Shown: positions 8,819 through 16,856 of the stretch, piece by piece | How positions within the stretch are numbered: position 1 is the stretch's first letter | How the letters are laid out: each line of letters starts with the position of its first letter | Assembly (NCBI GenBank): GCA_964443325.1 | Contig: CAYUCL010000001.1 | Location: forward strand, 1-64,000 | Direction: 5' to 3' | DNA from: DAOUVR01 sp034430535 | Lineage (GTDB): Bacteria; Chloroflexota; Dehalococcoidia; E44-bin15 | Length of the DNA: 64,000 nucleotides | Translations under genes and position numbers: made by a program | Notes under the pieces: generated by a model | The model's input: the letters and a program-made list of their open reading frames with translations, nothing else | Databases searched by the model: none | Told to the model about the DNA's origin: nothing

Positions 8819-8895
8819 TGGCAGGGGTGGCAGGGATCGAACCCGCGACCTGCGGTTTTGGAGACCGCCGCTCTCCCTAACTGAGCTACACCCCT
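8819..8895 (-). tRNA. tRNA-Trp (CCA)
   Basis: The acceptor AGGGGTG has G73, and the anticodon loop CTCCAAA gives CCA, read as Trp. The T arm is CGGGTTCGATCCCTG-like. CCA is encoded at the 3' end (8819-8821). Confidence 0.94.
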
Positions 8896-8919
8896 ATTTT
8901 AAACTGCCTTTCCTTTATA

Positions 8920-8995
8920 TGGTACCCCTGGGGCGACTCGAACGCCCGACACGCGGTTTAGGAAACCGCTGCTCTATCCACTGAGCTACAGGGGC
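8920..8995 (-). tRNA. tRNA-Arg (CCU)
   Basis: The acceptor GCCCCTG pairs with CAGGGGT. The anticodon stem GCGGT/ACCGC has loop TTCCTAA, giving CCU. CCA is encoded (8920-8922). It is the first tRNA of the minus-strand array. Confidence 0.94.
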
Positions 8996-9029
8996 TTTTT
9001 TCGTACTCTGGCTGATGTACCCTCCCATT

Positions 9030-9257
9030 TTACTCGCCTAACAACCGGATAAATTCCTCCCTGCTAAGCCCAGCGTCTTTAATCAGCGCCCGCAACAACC
9101 CTGGTCCCAGCTCTTTGTGTCGGGGCACTGACAGCCTGTGCCCGGAAGGATGGATCAAAATCATGTGACTACCTTCAGTATGATCCCAAATATATCCTAT
9201 CCTACGCATAACCTTAACAAAATCATCACCTGATAACACAGGAAGGCGTGTACTCAT
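9030..9257 (-). CDS. hicA: HicA-type mRNA interferase toxin
   Basis: A 75-residue HicA/YcfA-like double-stranded-RNA-binding-fold protein that would cleave mRNA when not bound by HicB. Family signs are the N-terminal LSGDDFVKVMRRIGY, the catalytic His (H31) in GSHMIL, and the conserved HPSGHRLSVPRHKEL. The cognate antitoxin gene lies just upstream, 66 bp away. The gene order here is antitoxin then toxin. Confidence 0.88.
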   Translation of the reverse strand: MSTRLPVLSGDDFVKVMRRIGYIWDHTEGSHMILIHPSGHRLSVPRHKELGPGLLRALIKDAGLSREEFIRLLGE

Positions 9258-9323
9258 GAGCTATCAATTCTACTAAGGCATAATGCCCCTAACAGCATCA
9301 TGCTATGATAGGGCGATATACTA

Positions 9324-9626
9324 CTAAACCGCCACCTCCACCTCCTCAACATCGGTCATAGGTAGCGCCTCTCCATGTTTACGCATACTGGCTATGCAGC
9401 CTCTAATAGCCTCCGTGATATTAGAAATGGCTTCTTCTCTAGTTCTGCCTTGAGAGTGGCACCCAGGCAGCGCAGGGCAACTGGCTACAATGAAGCCATC
9501 CTCGTCTTCTTCAAGGGTCACAGTAAATTTAAGAGTTTTGCGCCCCATTAAATTGATATCAAGAAACAGCGGAAATGGCTTACCCGATATGGCCATAGAC
9601 TCGAATTGGAGAGCATTAAGCTTCAC
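9324..9626 (-). CDS. hicB: HicB-type antitoxin
   Basis: 100 residues. The HicB core (LKFTVTLEEDEDGFIVASCPALPGC..., then EEAISNITEAI) is the partial RNase H-like fold that sequesters HicA. ATG 9626 is supported by AGGAGG 7 nt upstream, giving an extra ~30-residue N-terminal segment before the usual HicB start; the internal MGRKTLKF is an alternative start. No C-terminal ribbon-helix-helix or HTH is evident, so DNA binding would need this segment or another factor. Confidence 0.85.
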   Translation of the reverse strand: MKLNALQFESMAISGKPFPLFLDINLMGRKTLKFTVTLEEDEDGFIVASCPALPGCHSQGRTREEAISNITEAIRGCIASMRKHGEALPMTDVEEVEVAV

Positions 9627-9635
9627 GCTGTCCTC

Positions 9636-9848
9636 CTATGGGAATTCGTTGTATTGCCCGCACTTTGGGCAGTGGATAACGATATTTGTTATTTGCCCCC
9701 GTCGCACTTTCTCCGCTAGAATGGCTCCGCATTCTCCACAAAGATAGTCCACGTCTGCCTCACCTTTGAATGCAGGGCTAACCTTAGATTCTATGACTGT
9801 GCGACTCCCCTCGCGAGGTTTAGGAATGACGTTCAATTTTATTTCCAT
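9636..9848 (-). CDS. Small zinc-ribbon protein next to hicBA
   Basis: 70 residues with two CxxC knuckles: CGECGA near residues 37-42 and CPKCGQ near the C-terminus. This is a zinc-ribbon arrangement. I do not recognise a named family. It ends 9 nt before the hicB start, on the same strand, so the three genes look like one unit. A role in transcription or as an accessory of the toxin-antitoxin pair is guesswork. Confidence 0.6.
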   Translation of the reverse strand: MEIKLNVIPKPREGSRTVIESKVSPAFKGEADVDYLCGECGAILAEKVRRGQITNIVIHCPKCGQYNEFP

Positions 9849-9897
9849 TGGCTTCTTACTTAGCCCTTGCTCCCCAAGACAAACGCCGACTTAAAAA

Positions 9898-9973
9898 TGG
9901 TGGAGATAGGGGGATTCGAACCCCCAACCTCTGCGATGCGAACGCAGCGCTCTCCCAACTGAGCTATATCCCC
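9898..9973 (-). tRNA. tRNA-Ala (CGC)
   Basis: The acceptor GGGGATA pairs with TATCTCC, giving the G3:U70 wobble that is the alanine identity element. The anticodon stem CTGCG/CGCAG has loop TTCGCAT, giving CGC. CCA is encoded (9898-9900). Confidence 0.95.
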
Positions 9974-10102
9974 ATTTGTAGTTGAAATTATACTAACCGC
10001 CCTCTCTCCCTGTCAAGCAAAAAGACTGCTGCGAGTGTTGACAGGGTCACGTCAGGCGACCTTAGACGAGAGTCGACTGGTGGAATAATCGCAACATCTT
10101 TC

Positions 10103-11440
10103 TCACTTGCCGATGCAGAAGCTGCTGAATATGGTCTCCAGTAGCTCGTCGCTGACCGTCTCACCGGTGACCTCGCCAAGGGCATTCAGGGCAGCGGTGA
10201 GGTCGATGGTTACGAAGTCATCGGGCATTTGCGCCTCAATGCTCGATAACGCCTGCTCAAGGTGAGCCTCCGCCCGCTCCAGGCAAGCCTTGTGGCGAGG
10301 GTTAGAAATCAGCAGGGCATCGGAGGTAACTATCTTCCCCCCAAGAACGCTTGCTACCATCGTCTCTTCTAATTCCTCAAGCCCTTCCCCGGTTAGGGCG
10401 GAAATCGAGGCCATGGCCCACGGCAGATGGTCAATGCCTACCTCTCGGGGGAGATCGCACTTGTTGGCCACCACCAGCACTTCCTTATCAGAGAGAAGGG
10501 CGATTATCTCCTCATCGGAGGACTTCAAGGACGTGCTGGCATCAATCACCAGTAGAACGAAATCCGCCTGCTCGATAGCCCTGCGGCTGCGCTCCACCCC
10601 GAGGGACTCCACCAGGTCCTTGCTCTGCACAATGCCCGCCGTATCGACAAGGACGAAGGGCACCCCCTTCAGGTTCACCACCTCCTCCAGTGTATCTCTG
10701 GTAGTGCCGGCAACAGGGGAGACAATGGCGCGACTCTGCCGGAGCAGGCGATTCAGCAGACTTGACTTGCCCACATTGCGCCGCCCCACGATGGCGGTCC
10801 TCACCCCCTGACGATAGACCATTCCAGCATCGGCGCTGGAGATGAGTTCCCCTATCCTGTGGCGCGCCTCCTCCAGTGGAGGGATTACATCCTGCTCTTC
10901 CACCTCATCCTCAGGGAAATCGATCCTCACTGTGAGATACGCCAGAACGGACATAAGCTCGCTGCGCACTGCCCTTAGCGACTGAGACAAGCCCCCACCA
11001 AGCCCCTTCACCGCAACCCGTAAGCTGGCCGCTGTCTTAGCCTGAACTACGTCCAAAACCGACTCCGCCTGAGCCAGATCAATGCGGCCATTGAGGAATG
11101 CCCTTAAGGTAAACTCTCCTGGGTTCGCCATCCGAGCCCCATACCGTAGCGTCAGCCCAAGGATGCGCTGAAGGGGCAAGGGGCCACCGTGGCAATTGAT
11201 TTCCACAATGTCCTCCCTGGTATAGGTGTGAGGCGCTGCCATATAGGACACCAGCACCTCATCGACGACCTCCCCATTAGAAGGGTCGGTGATCTTCCCG
11301 TAGACCAATCGCCGGTCTGACAGGCAGCGGTTGAACAGTTTTTGGGCGATGGGCAAAGCATCCTTGCCGCTGAGGCGGACGATACCGATCCCTCCCTGAC
11401 CAAGGGGTGTGGAGATGGCAGCAATGGTGTCTTTATACAT
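10103..11440 (-). CDS. mnmE: tRNA modification GTPase MnmE
   Basis: With MnmG, installs the cmnm5/nm5 modification on wobble U34 of certain tRNAs. About 445 residues. The N-terminal folate-binding domain starts at DTIAAISTPLGQGGIGIVR. The G domain has G1 GRRNVGKSS, G3 DTAGI and G4 NKCD. The C-terminal CIGK matches the conserved CxGK end. The start is uncertain: ATG 11440 fits the family N-terminus, while an in-frame TTG at 11476 with AGGA upstream adds 12 residues. It sits close to tRNA-Ala on the same strand. Confidence 0.93.
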   Translation of the reverse strand: MYKDTIAAISTPLGQGGIGIVRLSGKDALPIAQKLFNRCLSDRRLVYGKITDPSNGEVVDEVLVSYMAAPHTYTREDIVEINCHGGPLPLQRILGLTLRYGARMANPGEFTLRAFLNGRIDLAQAESVLDVVQAKTAASLRVAVKGLGGGLSQSLRAVRSELMSVLAYLTVRIDFPEDEVEEQDVIPPLEEARHRIGELISSADAGMVYRQGVRTAIVGRRNVGKSSLLNRLLRQSRAIVSPVAGTTRDTLEEVVNLKGVPFVLVDTAGIVQSKDLVESLGVERSRRAIEQADFVLLVIDASTSLKSSDEEIIALLSDKEVLVVANKCDLPREVGIDHLPWAMASISALTGEGLEELEETMVASVLGGKIVTSDALLISNPRHKACLERAEAHLEQALSSIEAQMPDDFVTIDLTAALNALGEVTGETVSDELLETIFSSFCIGK

Positions 11441-11529
11441 GGCGCAGGTAGTATACATCTTTTGCTTTGGCCCCAAAAGCGTTCCTGGGGGACAACTCCC
11501 AGACTTCCACCAGAGAGTTGACCACCTAT

Positions 11530-11632
11530 CCCCTCCTCCTTGAGGTCGAAGACTCGACTCTGGCGAGGGGAGGGTTAGGTGGGCGGTGAAGCTCCCCTCC
11601 CTCTAACTCCCTCCTGCCAGGGGAGGGAGGAT
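11530..11632. repeat. Dispersed CCCTCxCC/GGGGAGGG intergenic repeat
   Basis: Inverted blocks of CCCCTCC and GGGGAGGG with CTCTAACTCCCTCC in the middle. Related copies lie at 3741-3788, 19950-20057 and 55307-55360. The 11477-12060 interval has no supportable gene. Confidence 0.6.
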
Positions 11633-11726
11633 TTCCTATCTCAATTTTTATAGTTGCTTCGACAGGTCGGAGAGCCCCGCCAGGGGGAACTCCCCTCTGG
11701 ACCCCCCTGTTTTATTCCCTTTCTCC

Positions 11727-11825
11727 CTGAGCGTAGCTGAATGGCCTATCATAAAAAGGGTAGCCCAGAGCATCTGCTCCGGGCACGGTTGGAGCGGATG
11801 CTCCAACCTACCCAGATTTTTACCC
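11727..11825 (-). repeat. About 100-bp repeat, inverted relative to the copy at 59737-59830
   Basis: The reverse complement reads AAAAATCTGGGTAGGTTGG, then paired AGCATCCGCTCC and GGAGCAGATGCTC hairpins, then TATGATAGGC and CAGCTA. The same order and almost the same bases occur at 59737-59830 on the plus strand. Confidence 0.75.
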
Positions 11826-11826
11826 G

Positions 11827-11955
11827 TTCTCCCTGAGTTAACCGAAGGGCCGTTCATGGTTCGACAAGCTCACCACGAATGGTGGAGGCTCACCACGAAC
11901 GGATTTACAAACCTGTCCTGAGCCCTTCGATGCACAAAGGGCCCTTCAGAACGGC
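11827..11955. repeat. Dispersed CTTCGACAGGCTCAGG-type repeat cluster
   Basis: Contains GAAGGGCCGTTCATGGTTCG, ACAAGCTCACCACGAAcgg twice and CCTGTCCTGAGCCCTTCG. It belongs to the family also seen at 5064-5163, 49151-49210 and 59681-59930. Non-coding. Confidence 0.7.
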
Positions 11956-12074
11956 AAAGGGCTTCGTTTGGCTCGAAATGACAGTTGAAATACAGGATGT
12001 GACTGTTCACGGAGGGTTGATAAGTTCCACAAAATAGCTACAATGTAGTTCATTATGTCTGAAGGAGAGTTGTC

Positions 12075-13232
12075 TTGGAGTATTTCTTGACCGAACAGCA
12101 GGAGCTAATCAGGAGCCTGGCTCGAAGGGTTGCCGAGGAGAGGATACTCCCGGTTCGAGCGGAGCTGGACGAGAAAGAGGAGTTTCCCTGGGCACTAATG
12201 AAAGACCTCGCCGATGCCGACCTGTTTAGAATCTTCATACCCGAAGAGTTCGATGGATTGGGAGAAGGGGTCTTTACGCTATGCCTGGCAGTTGAAGAGC
12301 TAAGCCGGGCTTGCGGCGGCGTCGCCGTTACCTTCGCCGCCGATGCACTGGGAGCCGTGCCCATACTACTCTATGGAAATGAGGAACAGAAGCGTAAATA
12401 CCTCCCTGACATAGCCAGTGGGGCCAAGCTCACCGCCTTTGGCCTGACCGAGCCGGGGGCCGGCAGCGACGCCGGCGGCATAAGGACCGCCGCTATCCGC
12501 GATGGGGATGACTACATCATCAACGGCACCAAGCAGTTCATCACCAACGGCGGCGAAGCGGAAATTTATACAGTTATTGCTCTGACTGACCCTTCCCGGG
12601 GCAGCCGCGGCGCCAGCGCCTTTATAGTGGAGAAAGATACCCCCGGCTTCACCTTCGGCAAGAAAGAGAAGAAGATGGGCATGCGCACCTCCGCTACCCG
12701 TGAGCTCGTTTTCCATAATTGTAGCGTGCCCAAAGAGAACATGTTGGGCAGGGAGGGCATAGGGTTTATCGTGACCATGAAAACCCTGGACTCAACTCGC
12801 CCTGGCGTTGGTGCCGTCGCCGTCGGACTCGCCCAGGGAGCTCTAGAGGCAGCGGTGGCCTATGCCCAGCAGCGTGAACAGTTCGGTCACCCGATCTCGG
12901 CCATTCAAGCCATTCAGCATATACTGGCCAATATGGCCATGGAGCTGGAAGCAGCCAGGGCCCTGATCTACGCCACAGCCAGGACCATTGACAGCGGAGC
13001 CAAGAACATCTCCGAGATAGGTGCAATGGCCAAGGTCTTCGCCACCGATATGGCGATGAAAGTAACCACCGACGCAGTGCAGGTCTTTGGCGGCCCAGGC
13101 TACATGCGCGACTACCCGGTGGAGAAGATGATGCGGGACGCCAAGATCAATCAGATATGGGAGGGCACCAACCAGGTGCTGAGAAACGTTATCGCGCTTG
13201 AGCTGTTGAAAAGGAAGGCGCTGCGGGATTGA
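12075..13232 (+). CDS. Acyl-CoA dehydrogenase
   Basis: An FAD-dependent short-chain-type acyl-CoA dehydrogenase that hands electrons to ETF. 385 residues. FAD/substrate motifs include FGLTEPGAGSDAGG and QFITNGG. The catalytic Glu is in IWEGTNQVLRN near the C-terminus. TTG 12075 is chosen because GAAGGAG (12061-12067) is well placed. The etfB TTG overlaps its stop by 4 nt, tying enzyme and electron carrier together in one operon. Confidence 0.94.
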   Translation: MEYFLTEQQELIRSLARRVAEERILPVRAELDEKEEFPWALMKDLADADLFRIFIPEEFDGLGEGVFTLCLAVEELSRACGGVAVTFAADALGAVPILLYGNEEQKRKYLPDIASGAKLTAFGLTEPGAGSDAGGIRTAAIRDGDDYIINGTKQFITNGGEAEIYTVIALTDPSRGSRGASAFIVEKDTPGFTFGKKEKKMGMRTSATRELVFHNCSVPKENMLGREGIGFIVTMKTLDSTRPGVGAVAVGLAQGALEAAVAYAQQREQFGHPISAIQAIQHILANMAMELEAARALIYATARTIDSGAKNISEIGAMAKVFATDMAMKVTTDAVQVFGGPGYMRDYPVEKMMRDAKINQIWEGTNQVLRNVIALELLKRKALRD

Positions 13233-14008
13233 ACATCGTCGTTTGCATAAAGCAGGTGCCAGGCACCACTGACATCAAGATCGACCCCGAGACCAATACT
13301 CTGGTCCGAGAGGGAGTGGAAAGCATCGTCAACCCCTTCGATGCCTATGCATTGGAGGAAGGCGTTCGCCTCAAGGAGAGGTGTGGCGGCAAAGTGACCT
13401 CCATCAGCATGGGCCCCCCCCAGGCAGAGCAGGCGCTCAGGGAGACGATATCCCTCGGCGCCGATGAGGCCATCCTGCTCAGCGACCGCGCCTTTGCCGG
13501 CTCCGATACGTGGGCTACCTCCTATGTCCTCTCCAAAGCGATATCCAGGATATCGAATTACGATGTCATAATCTGCGGCCGGCAGACACTGGACGGCGAC
13601 ACCGGCCAGGTAGGGCCTGAGCTTGCTGAGATGATGAAGATACCTTTTGTGGCCTATGTGAGCAAGGTCGAGGAGATACAAGAGGGCTATATGAAGGTGC
13701 AGCGGATGGTTGAAGAGGGCTACGAGGTCATCGAAATGCCCCTGCCCGCCGTAATCACCGTGGTCAAGGAGATAAACGTGCCCCGCCTGCCATCGATACG
13801 CGGCACCATGAAATCCAAGAGCGCCCAAATACCTGTTTGGACAGCCGAGGACATAGGTGTGGATGCAAACAAGGCTGGCATCGCTGGCTCGCCCACTCGC
13901 GTGGTAAAGATCTTCTTCCCCAAGCGAGAGCATAAGAGCGAGATGCTCCAGGGGAACCCTGAACAGCAGGTAGACCAGCTACTTGAGAAGCTGGAGGAAG
14001 TAATCTAG
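13229..14008 (+). CDS. etfB: Electron transfer flavoprotein beta subunit
   Basis: 259 residues. It starts with the ETF-beta sequence VCIKQVPGT and has CGRQTLDGDTGQVGPELAE, which contributes to the AMP/FAD site, plus VKEINVPRLPS. It would form a heterodimer with EtfA to take electrons from acyl-CoA dehydrogenases. The start TTG 13229 overlaps the upstream stop. Unusually, its partner etfA does not follow directly: two unrelated genes intervene (14012-15104). Confidence 0.95.
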   Translation: MNIVVCIKQVPGTTDIKIDPETNTLVREGVESIVNPFDAYALEEGVRLKERCGGKVTSISMGPPQAEQALRETISLGADEAILLSDRAFAGSDTWATSYVLSKAISRISNYDVIICGRQTLDGDTGQVGPELAEMMKIPFVAYVSKVEEIQEGYMKVQRMVEEGYEVIEMPLPAVITVVKEINVPRLPSIRGTMKSKSAQIPVWTAEDIGVDANKAGIAGSPTRVVKIFFPKREHKSEMLQGNPEQQVDQLLEKLEEVI

Positions 14009-14011
14009 GGT

Positions 14012-14626
14012 ATGTCAAAGAATACTCAACATACTAGCACTATGCGCATCTCCCCTCAGTATAGCATCGCTGATTGGAACGCTCTGACCTTCTCACATGA
14101 GGAGGAATGGCAGAAAGCTATAGACATTTTTGAAGATCGCATTCGGGGCCGATTTTTCAAGTTCATTGACCTCATCAAAGACTGCGAATACTCTGGATTT
14201 GCAGTGCTCGCGTTGGATTGCCTGCTCATCGAGACACTACAACAATCTCGGGAAGGAGAAGAGAATACCCCGGACGGAAAGTCAAAGGAATACTTTGTTC
14301 ACTTCTTGACCAAAACTTCGTTCCGCGACTTCTTCAAAGAGAAGACAGCAACGAAATTCTACGACCAAATCCGCTGTGGTATTCTCCACCAGGCAGAGGT
14401 CAAAGGTAATTCGCTTGTGCGTATTGGCCAAAGTGTGCCATTGGTTGAGTTGACTCAAGACGGTGAAGGGATCATCGTTAACCGAAAGTTGTTTCATGAA
14501 CAGTTAGTCAAAGTGTTTGAGGAGTATTTATCTTGTCTTCGAGACCCTTCAAGTGAAGATCAGCGCGACAAATTCAAAAGGAAAATGGATTACATTTGTC
14601 GATGTCCACTCTCGTTAGGCGATTGA
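14012..14626 (+). CDS. HEPN-like protein of unknown function inserted in the etf operon
   Basis: 204 residues, mostly helical by composition. A conserved-looking block YDQIRCGILHQAE (around residue 118) contains R-x4-H, the signature of HEPN ribonucleases. Upstream, VLALDCLLIETLQQ could be a HEPN core helix. The family assignment is tentative. The gene starts 3 nt after etfB and has no clear Shine-Dalgarno. Its DNA is visibly more AT-rich than the flanking etf genes, suggesting acquisition. The next gene is a gamma-glutamylcyclotransferase-like protein on the same strand. Confidence 0.6.
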   Translation: MSKNTQHTSTMRISPQYSIADWNALTFSHEEEWQKAIDIFEDRIRGRFFKFIDLIKDCEYSGFAVLALDCLLIETLQQSREGEENTPDGKSKEYFVHFLTKTSFRDFFKEKTATKFYDQIRCGILHQAEVKGNSLVRIGQSVPLVELTQDGEGIIVNRKLFHEQLVKVFEEYLSCLRDPSSEDQRDKFKRKMDYICRCPLSLGD

Positions 14627-14639
14627 CGAAGGCCAAGCT

Positions 14640-15104
14640 ATGTATCCAAATGTTGTGTATTTTGCGTACGGGGCCAACATGAGCATAGGGCGATTGTGTT
14701 CACATGTCTGCTCTGCAAAAGTGGTCGGGCTAGCCAAATTATTGGACAAACGCATGGTGTGCAATAAAAAAGGTGCAGACGGTTCAGGCAAGGCCAATTT
14801 GACTGAAAGCCTTGGTGCTGTTGTCTGGGGTGTTCTGTACGAAGTCGAGTCAGCAGAGCTAGACAAACTTGATAGAGCGGAGGGAGGTTATCAGCGAATG
14901 AGCACGCAAGCTCTGACCGAGGGCGACAATCCTGTTAAAGTCGAAATCTATGTTTCAGAGAAACTGACTGCTGACCCCACACCATATGATTGGTATAAAG
15001 AGCTCATACTCAGGGGAGCACGTGAACACGAATTGCCAACGGCCTACTTGCAATACTTGGAGCAACTCCCATCAAAGCCTGACCCGAAAAAGCAAAGAAG
15101 ATGA
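14640..15104 (+). CDS. Gamma-glutamylcyclotransferase-like protein
   Basis: 154 residues. The N-terminal YFAYGANMS matches the family's YFAYGSNM glycine-loop. VVWGVLYEV and LDRAEGGYQR carry the expected catalytic Glu region. GGCT-fold enzymes cyclise gamma-glutamyl amines or peptides; the substrate here is unknown. The stop TGA overlaps the etfA ATG (ATGA), so the gene is translationally coupled to etfA although unrelated to electron transfer. It pairs with the preceding HEPN-like gene. Confidence 0.8.
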   Translation: MYPNVVYFAYGANMSIGRLCSHVCSAKVVGLAKLLDKRMVCNKKGADGSGKANLTESLGAVVWGVLYEVESAELDKLDRAEGGYQRMSTQALTEGDNPVKVEIYVSEKLTADPTPYDWYKELILRGAREHELPTAYLQYLEQLPSKPDPKKQRR

Positions 15105-16288
15105 GCATTCAGATAGATCTTGAGAAATGCACCGGCTGCGGCTCATGCGAGCCGGTCTGCCCCTTCGGCGCCATAGAGATAGTCGATGACAAGGCGCATG
15201 TCGGGGAGGGCTGCAATCTGTGTGGCGCCTGCGTGGACGCCTGCGACTTCGATGCCATAACCATCGAGGAAGTCGAGCAGGCGGTCAGCGAGGGCTTCCA
15301 GGGAGTGTGGGTTTTCGCAGAGCAGAGAGATGGCAGGCTGAAAGGCGTGGCCTACGAACTTGTATCAGAGGGGCGAAAACTGGCGGACAAGCTGGAGACC
15401 GAGCTGTGCGCCGTATGTATCGGCCACAATGTCGAAGCAGCCGAACAACTTGTTGCCTATGGTGCTGACAAAGTCTATCTGGCGGACGATCCTGCACTTG
15501 CAGACCACCAGGAAGATTTCTACACCAGGGTGCTCGTTGACTTAATCCGCAAGCACAAGCCGGAGATACTGCTCGCCGGTGCCACCGCAATGGGTCGCTC
15601 GTTCATCCCCAGGGTGGCCTCCATCCTCTATACCGGGCTCACCGCTGACTGCACCGGTCTCGATATCGATCATGAAAGCAAGCTCCTGCTGCAGACGCGC
15701 CCTACCTTCGGCGGCAACGTCATGGCCACCATCATGTGCCAGGCAAGGAGGCCCCAGATGGCTACCGTCCGCCCTCACGTATTTAAAAGGTCAGCACCGG
15801 ACGAAGGCCGACAGGGTGAGACAATAAAGGTGGACTTCGATAAGGAAGCTATCACTTCCAGAACCAAACTTCTTGATTTCATTGAGGACCTGACTGAAAA
15901 GGTCAAGCTCGATGACGCCGATATCATCGTTTCTGGCGGCCGCGGCTTGGGGAAGCCGGAGAATTTCCAAATAGTGAAAGAACTGGCAGACGTCCTGGGA
16001 GCGGCTTTGGCATCGTCGCGGCCGCCGGTAGATGATGGCTGGATTCCCTATTCGCATCAGGTCGGTCAGACGGGGAAGACCGTCTGCCCCAAGCTCTATA
16101 TCGCCTGCGGCATCTCTGGGGCAGTCCAGCACCTGGCCGGCATGCAGACGGCTGATGTCATTGTCGCCATCAACGAAGACCCCAACGCACCTATTTTCCA
16201 GGTGGCAACCTATGGAATTGTCGGCGACCTGTTCGAAGTGGTGCCGATGATGACCGACAGGTTCAAGAAAGCGCGTGGGCTAGCATAG
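15101..16288 (+). CDS. etfA: Electron transfer flavoprotein alpha subunit with N-terminal 2x[4Fe-4S] ferredoxin domain
   Basis: 395 residues. The first ~55 form a bacterial ferredoxin with two CxxCxxCxxxC clusters (C10, C13, C16, C20 and C38, C41, C44, C48). The ETF-alpha domain follows, with the FAD-binding region SGGRGLGKPENF, SRPPVDDGWIPYSHQVGQTGKTV and GISGAVQHLAGM. Ferredoxin-fused EtfA is known in anaerobes, where ETF complexes exchange electrons with Fe-S partners or bifurcate. The start ATG overlaps the preceding stop by 4 nt. Confidence 0.95.
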   Translation: MSIQIDLEKCTGCGSCEPVCPFGAIEIVDDKAHVGEGCNLCGACVDACDFDAITIEEVEQAVSEGFQGVWVFAEQRDGRLKGVAYELVSEGRKLADKLETELCAVCIGHNVEAAEQLVAYGADKVYLADDPALADHQEDFYTRVLVDLIRKHKPEILLAGATAMGRSFIPRVASILYTGLTADCTGLDIDHESKLLLQTRPTFGGNVMATIMCQARRPQMATVRPHVFKRSAPDEGRQGETIKVDFDKEAITSRTKLLDFIEDLTEKVKLDDADIIVSGGRGLGKPENFQIVKELADVLGAALASSRPPVDDGWIPYSHQVGQTGKTVCPKLYIACGISGAVQHLAGMQTADVIVAINEDPNAPIFQVATYGIVGDLFEVVPMMTDRFKKARGLA

Positions 16289-16347
16289 CCAGGCAGCCCA
16301 TTTTCAAGCTATATAACCACCGCCGTATCCATTCTGGTCGATTGCGA

Positions 16348-16376
16348 TTGACACTTATATAACTTCTTACTATACT
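16348..16376 (+). promoter_or_regulatory. Sigma70-type promoter
   Basis: TTGACA (16348-16353) and TATACT (16371-16376) with a 17-bp spacer, just upstream of a gene with AGGAGG. It would drive the small membrane protein and perhaps the acyl-CoA dehydrogenase beyond. Confidence 0.7.
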
Positions 16377-16410
16377 TCGGGCAACTAACACCTGTCAGGA
16401 GGTTATGACC

Positions 16411-16623
16411 ATGGCCTCATTACTGAAACTCGTGTTTGGCGGCCTTATTGTCTGTGGCGCTCTAGCGCTCTTCGTTCTGGGCATCCTCGCCTTCTTCGAC
16501 ATAGGACCTGTAGCCGGTCTGTATGATGCGCCAGCGTGGTTCATCTTTGTTATGGCACTCGCTTTTTCTATTCTGATATGCTGGATCGGAGTGGCCATAC
16601 TCAGAAGCCGTGAGATCGTCTAG
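16411..16623 (+). CDS. Small two-helix membrane protein, unknown function
   Basis: 70 residues with two hydrophobic helices (about 5-28 and 42-65). I do not recognise the family. ATG 16411 is preferred to ATG 16405 because CAGGAGG (16397-16403) is 7 nt away instead of 1 nt. It has its own strong promoter. Confidence 0.65.
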   Translation: MASLLKLVFGGLIVCGALALFVLGILAFFDIGPVAGLYDAPAWFIFVMALAFSILICWIGVAILRSREIV

Positions 16624-16856
16624 TTCCTGCTTATTCGGTGTCCTTGTCCTTAATGAACGGCAACAACCACCTTCGAACAGAAGCGGCGAGTACAACAGCC
16701 CATAGTTTCCCACCATTCTGGCTAAAATGGCCTCCCGATTCCCTGGAACACAATTTCAGGAACAGAAAGGAAGAGGGAAAAGCAGCATATCACGCCAAGT
16801 TCCAAGCACATGAGAAACGACTGAAAAATTCTAGAACGAAAAGGGAGGTTCAAAGA

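Noticed and set aside
8354..8984. Open frames of 60-176 codons across the tRNA array
   Set aside because: They read through tRNA genes and encode Arg/Pro/Ser-rich text typical of tRNA sequence.
13151..13933. 260-codon minus-strand open frame
   Set aside because: It lies entirely over etfB and the end of the acyl-CoA dehydrogenase, with no ribosome-binding site or recognisable protein features.
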